Below, in pieces: positions 32,699 through 40,925 of a stretch of DNA of 51,616 nucleotides (the stretch's first letter is position 1; every line of letters starts with the position of its first letter). The DNA is from Gammaproteobacteria bacterium 13_2_20CM_66_19. GTDB lineage: Bacteria; Pseudomonadota; Gammaproteobacteria; Steroidobacterales; Steroidobacteraceae. The notes under the pieces are model-generated. The model was not told the DNA's origin, made no database searches, and saw nothing but the letters and a program-made list of their open reading frames with translations. Both the position numbers and the translations under genes were made by a program. Location of the stretch: positions 6,057-57,672 of the forward strand of contig MNCZ01000106.1 in the NCBI GenBank assembly GCA_001914695.1, written 5' to 3'.

Positions 32699-33163
32699 AT
32701 GAGCCTGATGCGCAACACAATCGCCGCCGCGATGCTCGGCGCACTCGCGCTTGGCACCCACGCCCATGCGGCCGCGGATCCCTGCAAGCTCGAGATCAGC
32801 GGCAACGATCTCATGCAGTTCGACAAGAGCGAGCTCAGCGCGCCCGCCACCTGCAAGGAGATCACCGTCACGCTGCACCATACGGGCAAGCTTCCCAAGG
32901 AGGCCATGGGGCACAACTGGGTGCTGGTCAGCGCCGCGGACCTGGTCGACGTCGCCAACGCCGGCATGACCGCCGGGCTCCCCAACAACTACGTGCCGCC
33001 CGCAGACAAGCGAGTGCTCGCGCACACCAATACCATTGGCGGCGGCGACACGACGAGCGTGACGTTCCCGACCTCGATCCTGAAGAAAGGCGGCGCCTAC
33101 GCGTACCTGTGTACCTTCCCGGGGCACAACGCGCTGATGCACGGCACCTTCAAGTTCGGCTGA
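32699..33163 (+). CDS. azu: azurin
   Basis: 154 aa blue copper protein with a Sec signal ending near THAHA. The mature part begins AADPCKLEISGNDLMQFD. Copper ligands are the His in AMGHNWV, and Cys, His and Met in CTFPGHNALM. The usual disulfide (Cys in DPCKLE and PATCKEI) is present. It carries electrons in the periplasm. The strong AAGGAGGAG (32687-32695) favours the ATG at 32699. It lies 59 bp after the reductase gene and 23 bp before tesB on the same strand. Confidence 0.97.
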   Translation: MSLMRNTIAAAMLGALALGTHAHAAADPCKLEISGNDLMQFDKSELSAPATCKEITVTLHHTGKLPKEAMGHNWVLVSAADLVDVANAGMTAGLPNNYVPPADKRVLAHTNTIGGGDTTSVTFPTSILKKGGAYAYLCTFPGHNALMHGTFKFG

Positions 33164-33186
33164 CGCCTCTGGCAAGCTCACCACCC

Positions 33187-34044
33187 ATGGACCAGCGGCT
33201 CAAGGACCTGCTGGCGCTGCTCGAGCTCGAGCAGCTCGAGGTGAATCTGTTCCGCGGTGAGAGCCGCGACATCGGCGCTCCGCAGGTATTCGGCGGACAG
33301 GTGCTCGGGCAGGCCCTGAGCGCCGCGGCCGCCACCGTCGAAGCGCGCGTGGTGCACTCGTTGCACGCGTATTTCCTGCGGCGCGGCGATTGCAACGCCC
33401 CCATCGTCTATCAGGTGGATCGCAGCCTCGACGGCCACAGCTTCACGAACCGTCGCGTCGTCGCCATCCAGCACGGCGAGCAGATCTTCAACATGACCGC
33501 CTCGTTCCAGGTGAGCGAAGCGGGCTTCGATCATCAGATCGCGATGCCCGCGGTACCGCCGCCGGAGAGCCTGCCGGATCCGCTCGAGGGGCCGCCGGCA
33601 GCGCTCCTCGAGCGGCTGCCGGAGCGCGTGCGGCGCTTCTTCGAGCAGCCGCGGCCGTTCGAGTTCCGCCCGGTGCAGGGCATCGACCCGCAGCGCACCG
33701 CGCCCGAGCGGCAGATCTGGTTTCGCGCCGTGGGAGCGCTGGCGAACGAGGAGATGCTGCACCGGCGGCTGCTCGCCTACGTGTCGGATTTCTTCCTCCT
33801 CGACACGGCGACGCTGCCGCACGGCACGTCGCTCCTCCGGCCCGACCTGGTGATGGCGAGCATCGATCACGCCCTGTGGTTTCACCGCCCGCTGCGCGTC
33901 GATGACTGGCTGCTGTACGCCATCGAGAGTCCGAGCGCCTCGGGGGCGCGCGGCTTCGCCCGCGCCAGCGTGTTCGCGCGCGACGGCCGCCTCGTCGCAA
34001 GCGCCGCCCAGGAAGGGCTGGTCAGGCAGAGGCAGAGGACTTGA
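33187..34044 (+). CDS. tesB: acyl-CoA thioesterase II
   Basis: 285 aa double-hotdog thioesterase that hydrolyses acyl-CoA to fatty acid and CoA. Typical parts are LELEQLEVNLFRGESRDIGAPQVFGGQVLGQAL, VHSLHAYFLRRGDCNAPIVYQVDRSLDGHSFTNRRVVAIQHGEQIFNMTASF and the second hotdog with YVSDFFLLDTATLPHG and SIDHALWFHRPLRVDDWLLY. The length equals that of E. coli TesB. It is convergent with the hydrolase gene 31 bp downstream. Confidence 0.95.
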   Translation: MDQRLKDLLALLELEQLEVNLFRGESRDIGAPQVFGGQVLGQALSAAAATVEARVVHSLHAYFLRRGDCNAPIVYQVDRSLDGHSFTNRRVVAIQHGEQIFNMTASFQVSEAGFDHQIAMPAVPPPESLPDPLEGPPAALLERLPERVRRFFEQPRPFEFRPVQGIDPQRTAPERQIWFRAVGALANEEMLHRRLLAYVSDFFLLDTATLPHGTSLLRPDLVMASIDHALWFHRPLRVDDWLLYAIESPSASGARGFARASVFARDGRLVASAAQEGLVRQRQRT

Positions 34045-34075
34045 GCGAGCCGGGTTCGGGCCGCGCACTTCGCGC

Positions 34076-34987
34076 TCAGCGACCCGCGCGTGCGCTCAGG
34101 GCTTCGATGTCCTTCAGCAGCAACGGATTGAAGCGCGCCGGCGCTTCCAGCATGAGGAAGTGGCCGGTGTGGTCCAGCACGTCGAGGGTGAAATCGGGGA
34201 GCGACCTGCGGATCCGCGCCGCATCGGTCGGCAGCAGATCCGAGTTGATGGCGTACACCGGCACGTGGACGGCGGGCAGCACGGAGGCGAAATCCATCGA
34301 CAGGAGCGATCGCAGGCTCGCGACGGCGATCGCGGGGGGCTCGAGCGACATGTCGTAGGCCACCTTCTGCACCAGCGCCCGGTCCGCATCGCGCGGGAAC
34401 AGCGACCCGCTCACCATCCGGCGCGTCTCGCCCACGAAGTCGGTGCGGAAGGGAGCGACGCGCTGCTCGATTTCGGCCGGGGCGAGTGGCGGCAGACCCA
34501 CGGTGCGCAGCGCCTCGACCGCGATCACCCCGCGGAGGCGCGCGCCGATCAGCGGGGCGGCGACGAGCGCGACCGCCGCTCCCATGGAATGTCCCACCAC
34601 CACCAGGCGCGCGTTCGGAATCTGGCGCGCCACCGCCGCGACGTCCTGCGCGTAGCTGGCGATCGACCAGTCGCTGCGGTTGTTGCCGGAGGCGCCGTGG
34701 CCGGCGAGGTTCAGCGCCACCACCGTGTAGCGCGCCTTGAGAACATCGAGCTGGGCGTGCCAGTAGTTGGCGTCGTTCGCCCAGCCGTGCACCAGCAGCA
34801 CGGCCGGCTCGCCGTGCCCGTAGACGCGATACTCGACGTGCACGTTGTCGGGCGACGTGGCGATGCGCGGACCTTCGTCGGCGCCCGCGCTCCCCCGTAT
34901 CGTCGCCGCGCCCGGTGAGGGCTGCCGCCCGCATGCCGTCAGCGCCACGAGCAGCAGTGCGAGCGAGACTCTGCGCCGCTCAGGCAT
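34076..34987 (-). CDS. alpha/beta hydrolase lipoprotein
   Basis: 303 aa. The signal peptide ends in LTAC with Cys19, predicting a lipoprotein. The hydrolase core shows VLLVHGWANDANYWHAQLDVL (oxyanion region), the nucleophile elbow GHSMG, an Asp in YAINSDLLPTD and the His in DHTGHFLML, so the triad looks complete. Substrate unknown. The ATG at 34987 overlaps the end of the FAD dehydrogenase gene by 8 nt; a start at 35005 would only add MRPLRR. Third gene of the htpX operon. Confidence 0.85.
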   Translation of the reverse strand: MPERRRVSLALLLVALTACGRQPSPGAATIRGSAGADEGPRIATSPDNVHVEYRVYGHGEPAVLLVHGWANDANYWHAQLDVLKARYTVVALNLAGHGASGNNRSDWSIASYAQDVAAVARQIPNARLVVVGHSMGAAVALVAAPLIGARLRGVIAVEALRTVGLPPLAPAEIEQRVAPFRTDFVGETRRMVSGSLFPRDADRALVQKVAYDMSLEPPAIAVASLRSLLSMDFASVLPAVHVPVYAINSDLLPTDAARIRRSLPDFTLDVLDHTGHFLMLEAPARFNPLLLKDIEALSARAGR

Positions 34988-36425
34988 CCGCCGCAGCGGC
35001 CTCACGCCGCAAGACCTTGCCCGGGTTCATGATGCCGTGCGGATCGAAGGCGCGCTTCACGGCCCGCATGAGCTCGAGCTCCACCGGGGAGGCGTAGCGC
35101 TCGAGCTCGCCGACCTTGAGCACCCCGATGCCGTGCTCGGCGCTGAAGCTGCCGCCGAACTCGCGCACCAGGTCGTGCACCGCGCGCCGCACGCCGTCCG
35201 CGCGGGCGAGGAAGCGCTCGCGGTCGGCGCCCGGGAGCTGGCTCACGTTGAAATGCAGGTTGCCATCGCCGACGTGGCCGTAGGCGACGAGGCGCCCGTC
35301 GGGAACGTTGGCGCTGATCCAGGGCGCGGCGCGCGCCACGAAGTCCGGCAGCGCGACGACCGGCAGCGAGATGTCGTGCTTGAGACTGGCGCCTTCGTGA
35401 CGCTGCGCCTCGGGAATGCTCTCGCGCAGCTTCCAGAGCGCCGCGCGCTCGCGCTCACTGCGAGTGAGCACGGCATCGCGGACGGTGCCGCGCTCGAGCG
35501 CCGCGGCGAGCGCCTCTTCGAGCAGCGCATCGAGCGGCTCGGCGGCCCGCGATGAGGACAGCTCGCACAGCACCGACCACTCGTTCCCGCCGGGCAGCGG
35601 GTCGGTGACCCCCGGGATGTGGCGCGTGGTGAGCTCGATGGCGGCGCGCGGGATGAGCTCGAATGAGCTGATGCGGTCGCCGCTCGCCGCGCGCAGCTCC
35701 CCGAGCAGCGTCACGGCGGCGCGCACGTCGGGGAGCGCCGCGAGCGCGGTCGCGCGGACCTGCGGCTGCGGGAACAGCTTGAAGCTCGCGGCGGTGATCA
35801 CGCCGAGGGTGCCCTCGGCGCCGAGAAACAGCGACTTGATGTCGTAGCCGGTATTGTCCTTGCGCAGCGTCGAGAGCCCCTCGAGCACGCGCCCGCCGGG
35901 CAGCGCCACCTCGAGCCCGAGCACCAGGTCGCGCATCATTCCATAGCGCAGCACGTTGACGCCGCCGGCGTTGGTCGAGAGGTTGCCGCCGATCTGACAG
36001 CTCCCCTGGGAGCCGATGCTCAGCGGAAAGAAGCGGCCGGCCGCCTCCGCCGCCTGTTGTACCTGCGAGAGGATGCAGCCCGCCTCCGCGACGAGGGAGT
36101 AGTTGCCGGCGTCGAGGGCGCGGATGTGATTCAGCCGCTTGAGCGACAGGACCAGCTGGCGGCCGGAATCATCGGGGATCCCCCCGCCGCAGTAGCTGGT
36201 GTTGCCGGCCTGCGGCACCACGCCGATCCGTTCGGTCTCGCACAGCGCGAGCAGCCGTGAGACTTCCGACACCGTGCGCGGCAATGCCACGGCCAGTGCC
36301 CGCCCGCGGCAGCGTCCGAGATGGTCGACCAGGAAGGGCGCGCAGTCGGCGGCTTCCGTCAGCACCCCGTCGGCGCCGAGGATGTCGCCGAGCCTGCGGG
36401 CGAGACCTGACGCCGCTGCTGTCAA
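34980..36425 (-). CDS. FAD-linked 2-hydroxyacid dehydrogenase (GlcD / D-2-hydroxyglutarate dehydrogenase type)
   Basis: 481 aa. FAD_binding_4 domain: ALAVALPRTVSEVSRLLALCETERIGVVPQAGNTSYCGGGIP, SIGSQGSCQIGGNLSTNAGGVNVLRYG, GLSTLRKDNTGYDIKSLFLGAEGTLGVIT. The C-terminal FAD-oxidase domain has the metal-site segment YGHVGDGNLHFNV and FSAEHGIGVLK. It would oxidise D-lactate, D-2-hydroxyglutarate or glycolate. The start is TTG 36425, overlapping the htpX stop (TTGA); no ATG suits the family N-terminus. Co-transcribed with htpX. Confidence 0.9.
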   Translation of the reverse strand: MTAAASGLARRLGDILGADGVLTEAADCAPFLVDHLGRCRGRALAVALPRTVSEVSRLLALCETERIGVVPQAGNTSYCGGGIPDDSGRQLVLSLKRLNHIRALDAGNYSLVAEAGCILSQVQQAAEAAGRFFPLSIGSQGSCQIGGNLSTNAGGVNVLRYGMMRDLVLGLEVALPGGRVLEGLSTLRKDNTGYDIKSLFLGAEGTLGVITAASFKLFPQPQVRATALAALPDVRAAVTLLGELRAASGDRISSFELIPRAAIELTTRHIPGVTDPLPGGNEWSVLCELSSSRAAEPLDALLEEALAAALERGTVRDAVLTRSERERAALWKLRESIPEAQRHEGASLKHDISLPVVALPDFVARAAPWISANVPDGRLVAYGHVGDGNLHFNVSQLPGADRERFLARADGVRRAVHDLVREFGGSFSAEHGIGVLKVGELERYASPVELELMRAVKRAFDPHGIMNPGKVLRREAAAADA

Positions 36426-37306
36426 TGGGTGCCGAGTGCGCGCAGCGCCGCGATCCGCTCATCGAGCGGCGGATGGCTCATGAACAGCCGCGCCAGGGGG
36501 CCGGCGGCGCTGCCGTCGGCGATGCCGAAGGCGGCGAACTGCGGGGCAGGCAGCGGCTCGTGAACCCGCTTGAGCTCTTCGAGCGCTGCGATCATGTTGC
36601 CGGTGCCGGCGAGCTCGGCGCCGCCACGGTCGGCGCGGAACTCGCGCCAGCGGGAGAACCACATGACGAGCGGGGTTGCGAGGATGCCGAACACGATCTG
36701 CAGCGCGTAGAAGACCAGAACTGAGGCGAAGCCTCGGCCATCCTCGGACCGGAACACCGCCCGGTCGATGATGTTGCCGACCACGCGCGACAGGAGGAGC
36801 ACGAAGGTGTTGACCACGCCCTGCACCAGAGTGAGGGTCACCATGTCGCCGTTGGCGACATGTGTCATCTCGTGCCCGAGCACGGCCTCTATTTCCGTGC
36901 GGTTCATCTGCCGCAGGAGCCCGGAGCTCACCGCCACCAGCGCGGAGTTACGGTTTGCGCCGGTCGCAAACGCGTTGGGCTCGGGGGAATCGAAAATGCC
37001 GACCTCCGGCATACCGACTCCCACCCTGCGGGCGTGATTCTCGACCACCGAGAGCAGCCACTGCTCGGTCGGGTCGGCCGAAGGGCCGATGACCTGCACA
37101 CCCATGAACATCCTGGCCTGCATCTTCGACATGGCGAGCGAGATGAAGGCGCCGCCGAAGCCGAACAGCGCGGCCCACACCAGCAGGCCCGAGAGACTGC
37201 TGCCGCGTTGGGCGAGCCACACGTCGAGCCCGAGCAGGTGCGCCACGACCGACAGCACCAGCAGCACGGCGAGGTTGGTCGCGAGGAACAACACGATGCG
37301 TTTCAT
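36422..37306 (-). CDS. htpX: membrane zinc metalloprotease HtpX
   Basis: 294 aa. Two N-terminal membrane helices are followed by SPEPNAFATGANRNSALVAVSSGLL, the zinc motif HEMTH (145-149), two further hydrophobic segments and REFRADRGGAEL, which supplies the third ligand. HtpX degrades damaged inner-membrane proteins and is often induced by heat or envelope stress. The ATG at 37306 gives MKRIVLFLATN, as in E. coli. It heads a three-gene run with a FAD dehydrogenase and a hydrolase. Confidence 0.97.
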   Translation of the reverse strand: MKRIVLFLATNLAVLLVLSVVAHLLGLDVWLAQRGSSLSGLLVWAALFGFGGAFISLAMSKMQARMFMGVQVIGPSADPTEQWLLSVVENHARRVGVGMPEVGIFDSPEPNAFATGANRNSALVAVSSGLLRQMNRTEIEAVLGHEMTHVANGDMVTLTLVQGVVNTFVLLLSRVVGNIIDRAVFRSEDGRGFASVLVFYALQIVFGILATPLVMWFSRWREFRADRGGAELAGTGNMIAALEELKRVHEPLPAPQFAAFGIADGSAAGPLARLFMSHPPLDERIAALRALGTH

Positions 37307-37358
37307 GACGGACTTAAAACCTTGAGTGGGATTGAGGGGTTGGGTGAGGGAATTGAAG

Positions 37359-37381
37359 CCCGACGGCACTCTACCGTCGGG
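37359..37381. terminator. hairpin, 8-bp perfect stem
   Basis: CCCGACGG (37359-37366) and CCGTCGGG (37374-37381) with a 7-nt loop lie 102 bp after the DUF6763 stop and 53 bp before htpX, both read leftwards. It may end the DUF6763 message or sit in the htpX leader. It is followed by only a weak T-rich stretch. Confidence 0.45.
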
Positions 37382-37482
37382 GACCTACGATTTGCCAGCT
37401 TTGGGGGCGGGAAGCGCCTTTTCAAGGGGTGCGGTGCGGCCCCGCGAGTACGCTCGCCTTAGGCCCGCCACTGGGCGTGAGC

Positions 37483-37794
37483 TCAATAGTCCTCACGCTC
37501 CTCGTCGACGTCGTCGTCGTCCTCGTCGTCGTCGTCCTCGTCCTCGTCCTCGTCCCAGTCGTCCTCGTCCTCGTCGGTGTCCTCGTCATCGGATTCCGAC
37601 CAGCCCTCGGGCTCCTCGATCTTCTCGAGATCCATCTCGTGCCAGGCCTCGAGATCGATCTCCTCGATTTCGCCGTCGAGGTACTCGATCTCTATGAGCT
37701 CCGAGTCCTCGTCGATCGACAGAACGCGGAACGAATCCTCTTCTTCGAGATTTTCGTACCACTGGGAGGGCACGGGCTCGTAGTCTCTGCTCAC
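37483..37794 (-). CDS. DUF6763 family acidic protein with long Asp/Glu tail
   Basis: 103 aa from GTG 37794. The N-terminal half (RDYEPVPSQWYENLEEEDSFRVLSIDEDSELIEIEYLDGEIEEIDLEAWHEMDLEKIEEPEGWS) fits the short gammaproteobacterial DUF6763 family of unknown function. The last 35 or so residues are almost only Asp and Glu, encoded by a GTC/CTC microsatellite-like tract. A TTG at 37830 would add 12 residues; the GTG matches the usual start just before DYEPV. Divergent from proB. Confidence 0.78.
   Translation of the reverse strand: MSRDYEPVPSQWYENLEEEDSFRVLSIDEDSELIEIEYLDGEIEEIDLEAWHEMDLEKIEEPEGWSESDDEDTDEDEDDWDEDEDEDDDDEDDDDVDEEREDY
37498..37592. repeat. GTC/CTC trinucleotide tract
   Basis: The tract is made almost wholly of GTC, CTC and related triplets, encoding the Asp/Glu tail of the DUF6763 protein on the other strand. 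Such tracts change length by slippage. Confidence 0.8.
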
Positions 37795-37850
37795 CGCGAA
37801 AGCCACCCTTGTCACATTCGCCGCCGACAAGTGTAGGGGCTCTCCTCGGG

Positions 37851-37879
37851 TTGGGCAACGCAGCTCGATTGCGTATAGT
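37851..37879 (+). promoter_or_regulatory. sigma-70 promoter of proBA
   Basis: -35 TTGGGC (37851-37856), a 17-bp spacer and -10 TATAGT (37874-37879). The ATG is at 37888, so transcription should start within a few bases of the start codon. No Shine-Dalgarno sequence can fit between. Confidence 0.65.
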
Positions 37880-37887
37880 TTTCCTCC

Positions 37888-39078
37888 ATGAACGCCCGGC
37901 GTCCGGATTTGGCAGCGCCCCTGACTCAGGCACGGCGAGTCGTCGTGAAGGTGGGCTCGGCGCTGCTGGTGGATGGGGACAGCGGGCGCGTGAATCGTGC
38001 CTGGCTCGAGACCCTGGTCGAGGACCTGTTGCGGCTGCGCCGGCGCGGCCAGCGCGTCATCCTGGTGTCATCCGGGGCCATTGCGCTCGGGCGGCGCCGG
38101 CTCGGGCTGAAGCACGGCGCGCTGCGCCTGGAGGAGAGCCAGGCGGCGGCGGCGGTCGGGCAGATCCGCCTCGCGCACGCCTACAAGGAGCTGTTCGAGG
38201 GCTGCGATGTGACGGTGGCCCAGGTGCTGCTGACACTCGATGACAGCGAGAACCGTCGTCGCTATCTGAACGCGCGCGCGACCCTCGAGGCGCTGCTCGA
38301 GCTCGATGCGCTGCCGGTGATCAACGAGAACGACACGGTGGCGACCGCCGAGATCCGCTACGGCGACAACGACCGCTTGGCGGCGCGGGTCGCGCAGATG
38401 GCGGGCGCGGACTGCCTGGTGCTGCTCTCGGACGTCGAGGGCCTCTACAGCGCCGACCCGAACCGCGACCCCGCCGCCCGCTTCATTCACGAGGTGCGGC
38501 AGATCACCCCGGACATCGAGGCGATGGCGGGGCGCTCGACTTCGGCGGTGGGCTCGGGGGGCATGACGTCCAAGATCCTCGCCGCGCGCATCGCGGTGGC
38601 GTCCGGATGCCACATGTGTATCGCGGCCGGGTCTCACCGCCACCCGCTGCGGCGCATCGAGGAGGGGGCGGACTGCACCTGGTTCGTGCCGACGGCGACG
38701 CCGGCGGCGGCGCGCAAGCAGTGGATCGCGGGGACGCTGCGCCCGGCAGGCGCCATCAGCATCGACGCCGGCGCCGAGCGCGCACTCCTCGACGGGCGCA
38801 GTCTCCTCCCCGCCGGCGTCACCGGGGCCCGCGGCCGCTTCGACCGCGGCGACACGGTGAGCGTGCTCGCCGCGGACGGCGCCGAGATCGCCCGCGGCAT
38901 CGTGGCCTATTCGGACGTCGACGCCGCCCGCATCATGGGGCGCAAGTCCTCCGAGATCGCCGAGATCCTCGGCTTTCGCGGCCGTGACGAGATGATCCAC
39001 CGCGACGACCTGGTGCTCATGCGCCCGGAGCTCTCTTCAGCGGCCGCGGCCGAGCCGGCCGCGCAGGCCTCGCCCTGA
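37888..39078 (+). CDS. proB: glutamate 5-kinase
   Basis: 396 aa. It phosphorylates glutamate in the first step of proline synthesis. The amino-acid kinase domain shows RVVVKVGSALLVDG, ILVSSGAIALG, LPVINENDTVATAEIRYGDNDRLAARVAQM, LLSDVEGLYSADP and GSGGMTSKILAARIA. The C-terminal PUA domain (about 290-380) is intact: GAISIDAGAERALL...FDRGDTVSVLAADGAEIARGIVAYS. It is followed 6 bp later by proA. The promoter position implies a leaderless or nearly leaderless message. Confidence 0.97.
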   Translation: MNARRPDLAAPLTQARRVVVKVGSALLVDGDSGRVNRAWLETLVEDLLRLRRRGQRVILVSSGAIALGRRRLGLKHGALRLEESQAAAAVGQIRLAHAYKELFEGCDVTVAQVLLTLDDSENRRRYLNARATLEALLELDALPVINENDTVATAEIRYGDNDRLAARVAQMAGADCLVLLSDVEGLYSADPNRDPAARFIHEVRQITPDIEAMAGRSTSAVGSGGMTSKILAARIAVASGCHMCIAAGSHRHPLRRIEEGADCTWFVPTATPAAARKQWIAGTLRPAGAISIDAGAERALLDGRSLLPAGVTGARGRFDRGDTVSVLAADGAEIARGIVAYSDVDAARIMGRKSSEIAEILGFRGRDEMIHRDDLVLMRPELSSAAAAEPAAQASP

Positions 39079-39084
39079 GGCGCC

Positions 39085-40353
39085 ATGAACGCGGATCAGA
39101 TCGGCGAGTTGATGGAGGGGCTCGGCAAGGCGGCCACCGCCGCCGCGCAGGTGCTCGCGCTCGCTTCGACCGATCAGAAGAATTCCGCGCTGCGGGCGGC
39201 GGCGGCGGCGGTGCGCGCCCGCCGCGCGGCGATCCTCGCCGCCAACGAGCGCGACATGTCGGCGGCGCGCGCGGCGCGGCTCTCCGGACCGCGCCTCGAG
39301 CGGCTGCGCCTCGATGAGCGGCGCATCGAGGCGATCGCCGAGAGCATCGACGCGGTAATCGAGCTGCGCGATCCGATCGGATCGGCGAGCGCGGAGTGGG
39401 AGCGGCCGAACGGGCTCAGGATCCAGCGCGTGGTCGTGCCACTCGGCGTCATCGGCATCATCTACGAGAGCCGTCCCAACGTCACCGCGGACGCGGGCGC
39501 CCTGTGCCTGAAGTCGGGCAACGCGGCGATCCTGCGCGGCGGCTCCGAGAGTCAGCACTCGAGCCGGGCGCTCCACGAGTGTCTCGATGAGGGGCTGCGG
39601 GCGGCGGGGCTGCCTCGGGAATGCATTCAGCTGGTGCCGGTGACCGATCGCGCCGCGGTCGGCTACATGCTCGCCGGCATGAGCGAGTATGTCGACGTGA
39701 TCGTGCCGCGCGGCGGCAAGGCGCTCGTCGAGCGGGTGCAGAAGGAAGCGCGCGTTCCGGTGATCGGACACCTCGAGGGCAACTGCCACGTCTACATCGA
39801 CCGCGACGCCGACGTGCGCATGGCGCGCACCATCGCGCTCAACGCCAAGATGCGGCGCACGGGGATCTGCGGCGCCGCCGAGACGGTGCTGATCGACCGC
39901 GCCTGCGTCGCGACCCATCTCGCCCCCGTGGTGCGGGACCTCCTCGACGCCGGCTGCGAGGTCCGCGGCGACGCCACCGTGCTCGAGGTGGATCCGCGCG
40001 TGCGTCCGGCGAGCGAGGACGACTGGTACACCGAATATCTCGACGCGATCATCGCCGCACGCGTCGTCGACGGGGTGGACGCGGCCATCGCGCACATCGC
40101 GCGCTACGGCTCGGCGCACACCGAATCGATCGTGACCGAGAACCGGGCCACCGCGGAGCGCTTCCTGCAGCGGGTCGACAGCGCCATCGTGCTGCACAAC
40201 GCGTCGACCCAGTTCGCGGACGGCGGCGAGTTCGGCATGGGTGCGGAGATCGGCATCTCGACCGACCGCTTTCATGCCCGGGGGCCGGTCGGGGTGGAGC
40301 AGCTCACCAGCTACAAGTACGTCGTGCGCGGCGCGGGGCAGGTGCGCCCCTGA
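39085..40353 (+). CDS. proA: glutamate-5-semialdehyde dehydrogenase (gamma-glutamyl phosphate reductase)
   Basis: 422 aa. It reduces gamma-glutamyl phosphate with NADPH. Family segments: [85 protein letters not shown] with the catalytic Cys, and [36 protein letters not shown]. It forms an operon with proB. The gene ends 56 bp from convergent moaE. Confidence 0.97.
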   Translation: MNADQIGELMEGLGKAATAAAQVLALASTDQKNSALRAAAAAVRARRAAILAANERDMSAARAARLSGPRLERLRLDERRIEAIAESIDAVIELRDPIGSASAEWERPNGLRIQRVVVPLGVIGIIYESRPNVTADAGALCLKSGNAAILRGGSESQHSSRALHECLDEGLRAAGLPRECIQLVPVTDRAAVGYMLAGMSEYVDVIVPRGGKALVERVQKEARVPVIGHLEGNCHVYIDRDADVRMARTIALNAKMRRTGICGAAETVLIDRACVATHLAPVVRDLLDAGCEVRGDATVLEVDPRVRPASEDDWYTEYLDAIIAARVVDGVDAAIAHIARYGSAHTESIVTENRATAERFLQRVDSAIVLHNASTQFADGGEFGMGAEIGISTDRFHARGPVGVEQLTSYKYVVRGAGQVRP

Positions 40354-40382
40354 AAGAGTGCGGCGGCACGCCGCGCGAGGTG

Positions 40383-40409
40383 AGTCTCACCGGCGGTGGC
40401 GGCGAGACT
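40383..40409. terminator. possible bidirectional terminator hairpin
   Basis: AGTCTC (40383-40388) pairs with GAGACT (40404-40409), with three more G-C pairs inside after a mismatch, between convergent proA and moaE. There is no U-run. Confidence 0.3.
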
Positions 40410-40925
40410 TCAGCGGCCGTGCCGGTGCGCGTGTCCGTGCGCCTGCGCGGCGGGCGCTTCCGCCTCGTGGGCCGCCGGGGCGGCGCAGCGTTCGCAGTTC
40501 ACCCAGCCCGAGTCGCCGCCGGCGTAATGCTCTTTCTTCCAGATCGGCAGGCGGTGCTTCACCTCGTCGATGATGTAGCGGCACGCCTCGAACGCCTCCG
40601 CGCGGTGCGGCGAGCTCACCCCCACCCACACGGCGAGCTCGCCGACGGCCAGATCCCCGAGCCGGTGCACGCAGGCCGCGTGCGCCACGCCGAAGCGCGC
40701 CATCGCCTCGCCGAGAATGCGCTCGCCCTCGCGCACGGCGAGCGCTTCGAAGGCCTCGTACTCGAGCCGCCGCACGCGCTCGCCGTCGCTCGAATCGCGC
40801 ACCCAGCCCTCGAAGGAGGCGTATCCGCCACAGGCCGGGTCGGCGAGCTCCCCGCGCAGCGGCTCGGGCTCAATCGCGGTGCGGGTGAAGCGGAACACGG
40901 ATCGCGCCCTGCGCGGTTCGCTCAA
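40410..40925 (-). CDS. moaE: molybdopterin synthase large subunit MoaE
   Basis: 171 aa. With MoaD it inserts sulfur into precursor Z to form molybdopterin. Conserved parts: GGYASFEGWVRDSSDGERVRRLEYEAFEALAVREGERILGEA, VHRLGDLAVGELAVWVGVSSPHRAEAFEACRYIIDEVKHRLPIWKKEHYAGG, the last with the catalytic lysines. The C-terminus has a His/Ala-rich tail (HGHAHRHGR). The start is TTG, overlapping the mobA-moaD stop (TTGA 40925-40922), so translation is likely coupled to its MoaD partner. Confidence 0.94.
   Translation of the reverse strand: MSEPRRARSVFRFTRTAIEPEPLRGELADPACGGYASFEGWVRDSSDGERVRRLEYEAFEALAVREGERILGEAMARFGVAHAACVHRLGDLAVGELAVWVGVSSPHRAEAFEACRYIIDEVKHRLPIWKKEHYAGGDSGWVNCERCAAPAAHEAEAPAAQAHGHAHRHGR

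Noticed and set aside
37498-37592. CRISPR-like or minisatellite array
   Set aside because: The repeat unit is a trinucleotide inside a coding frame, with no spacers.
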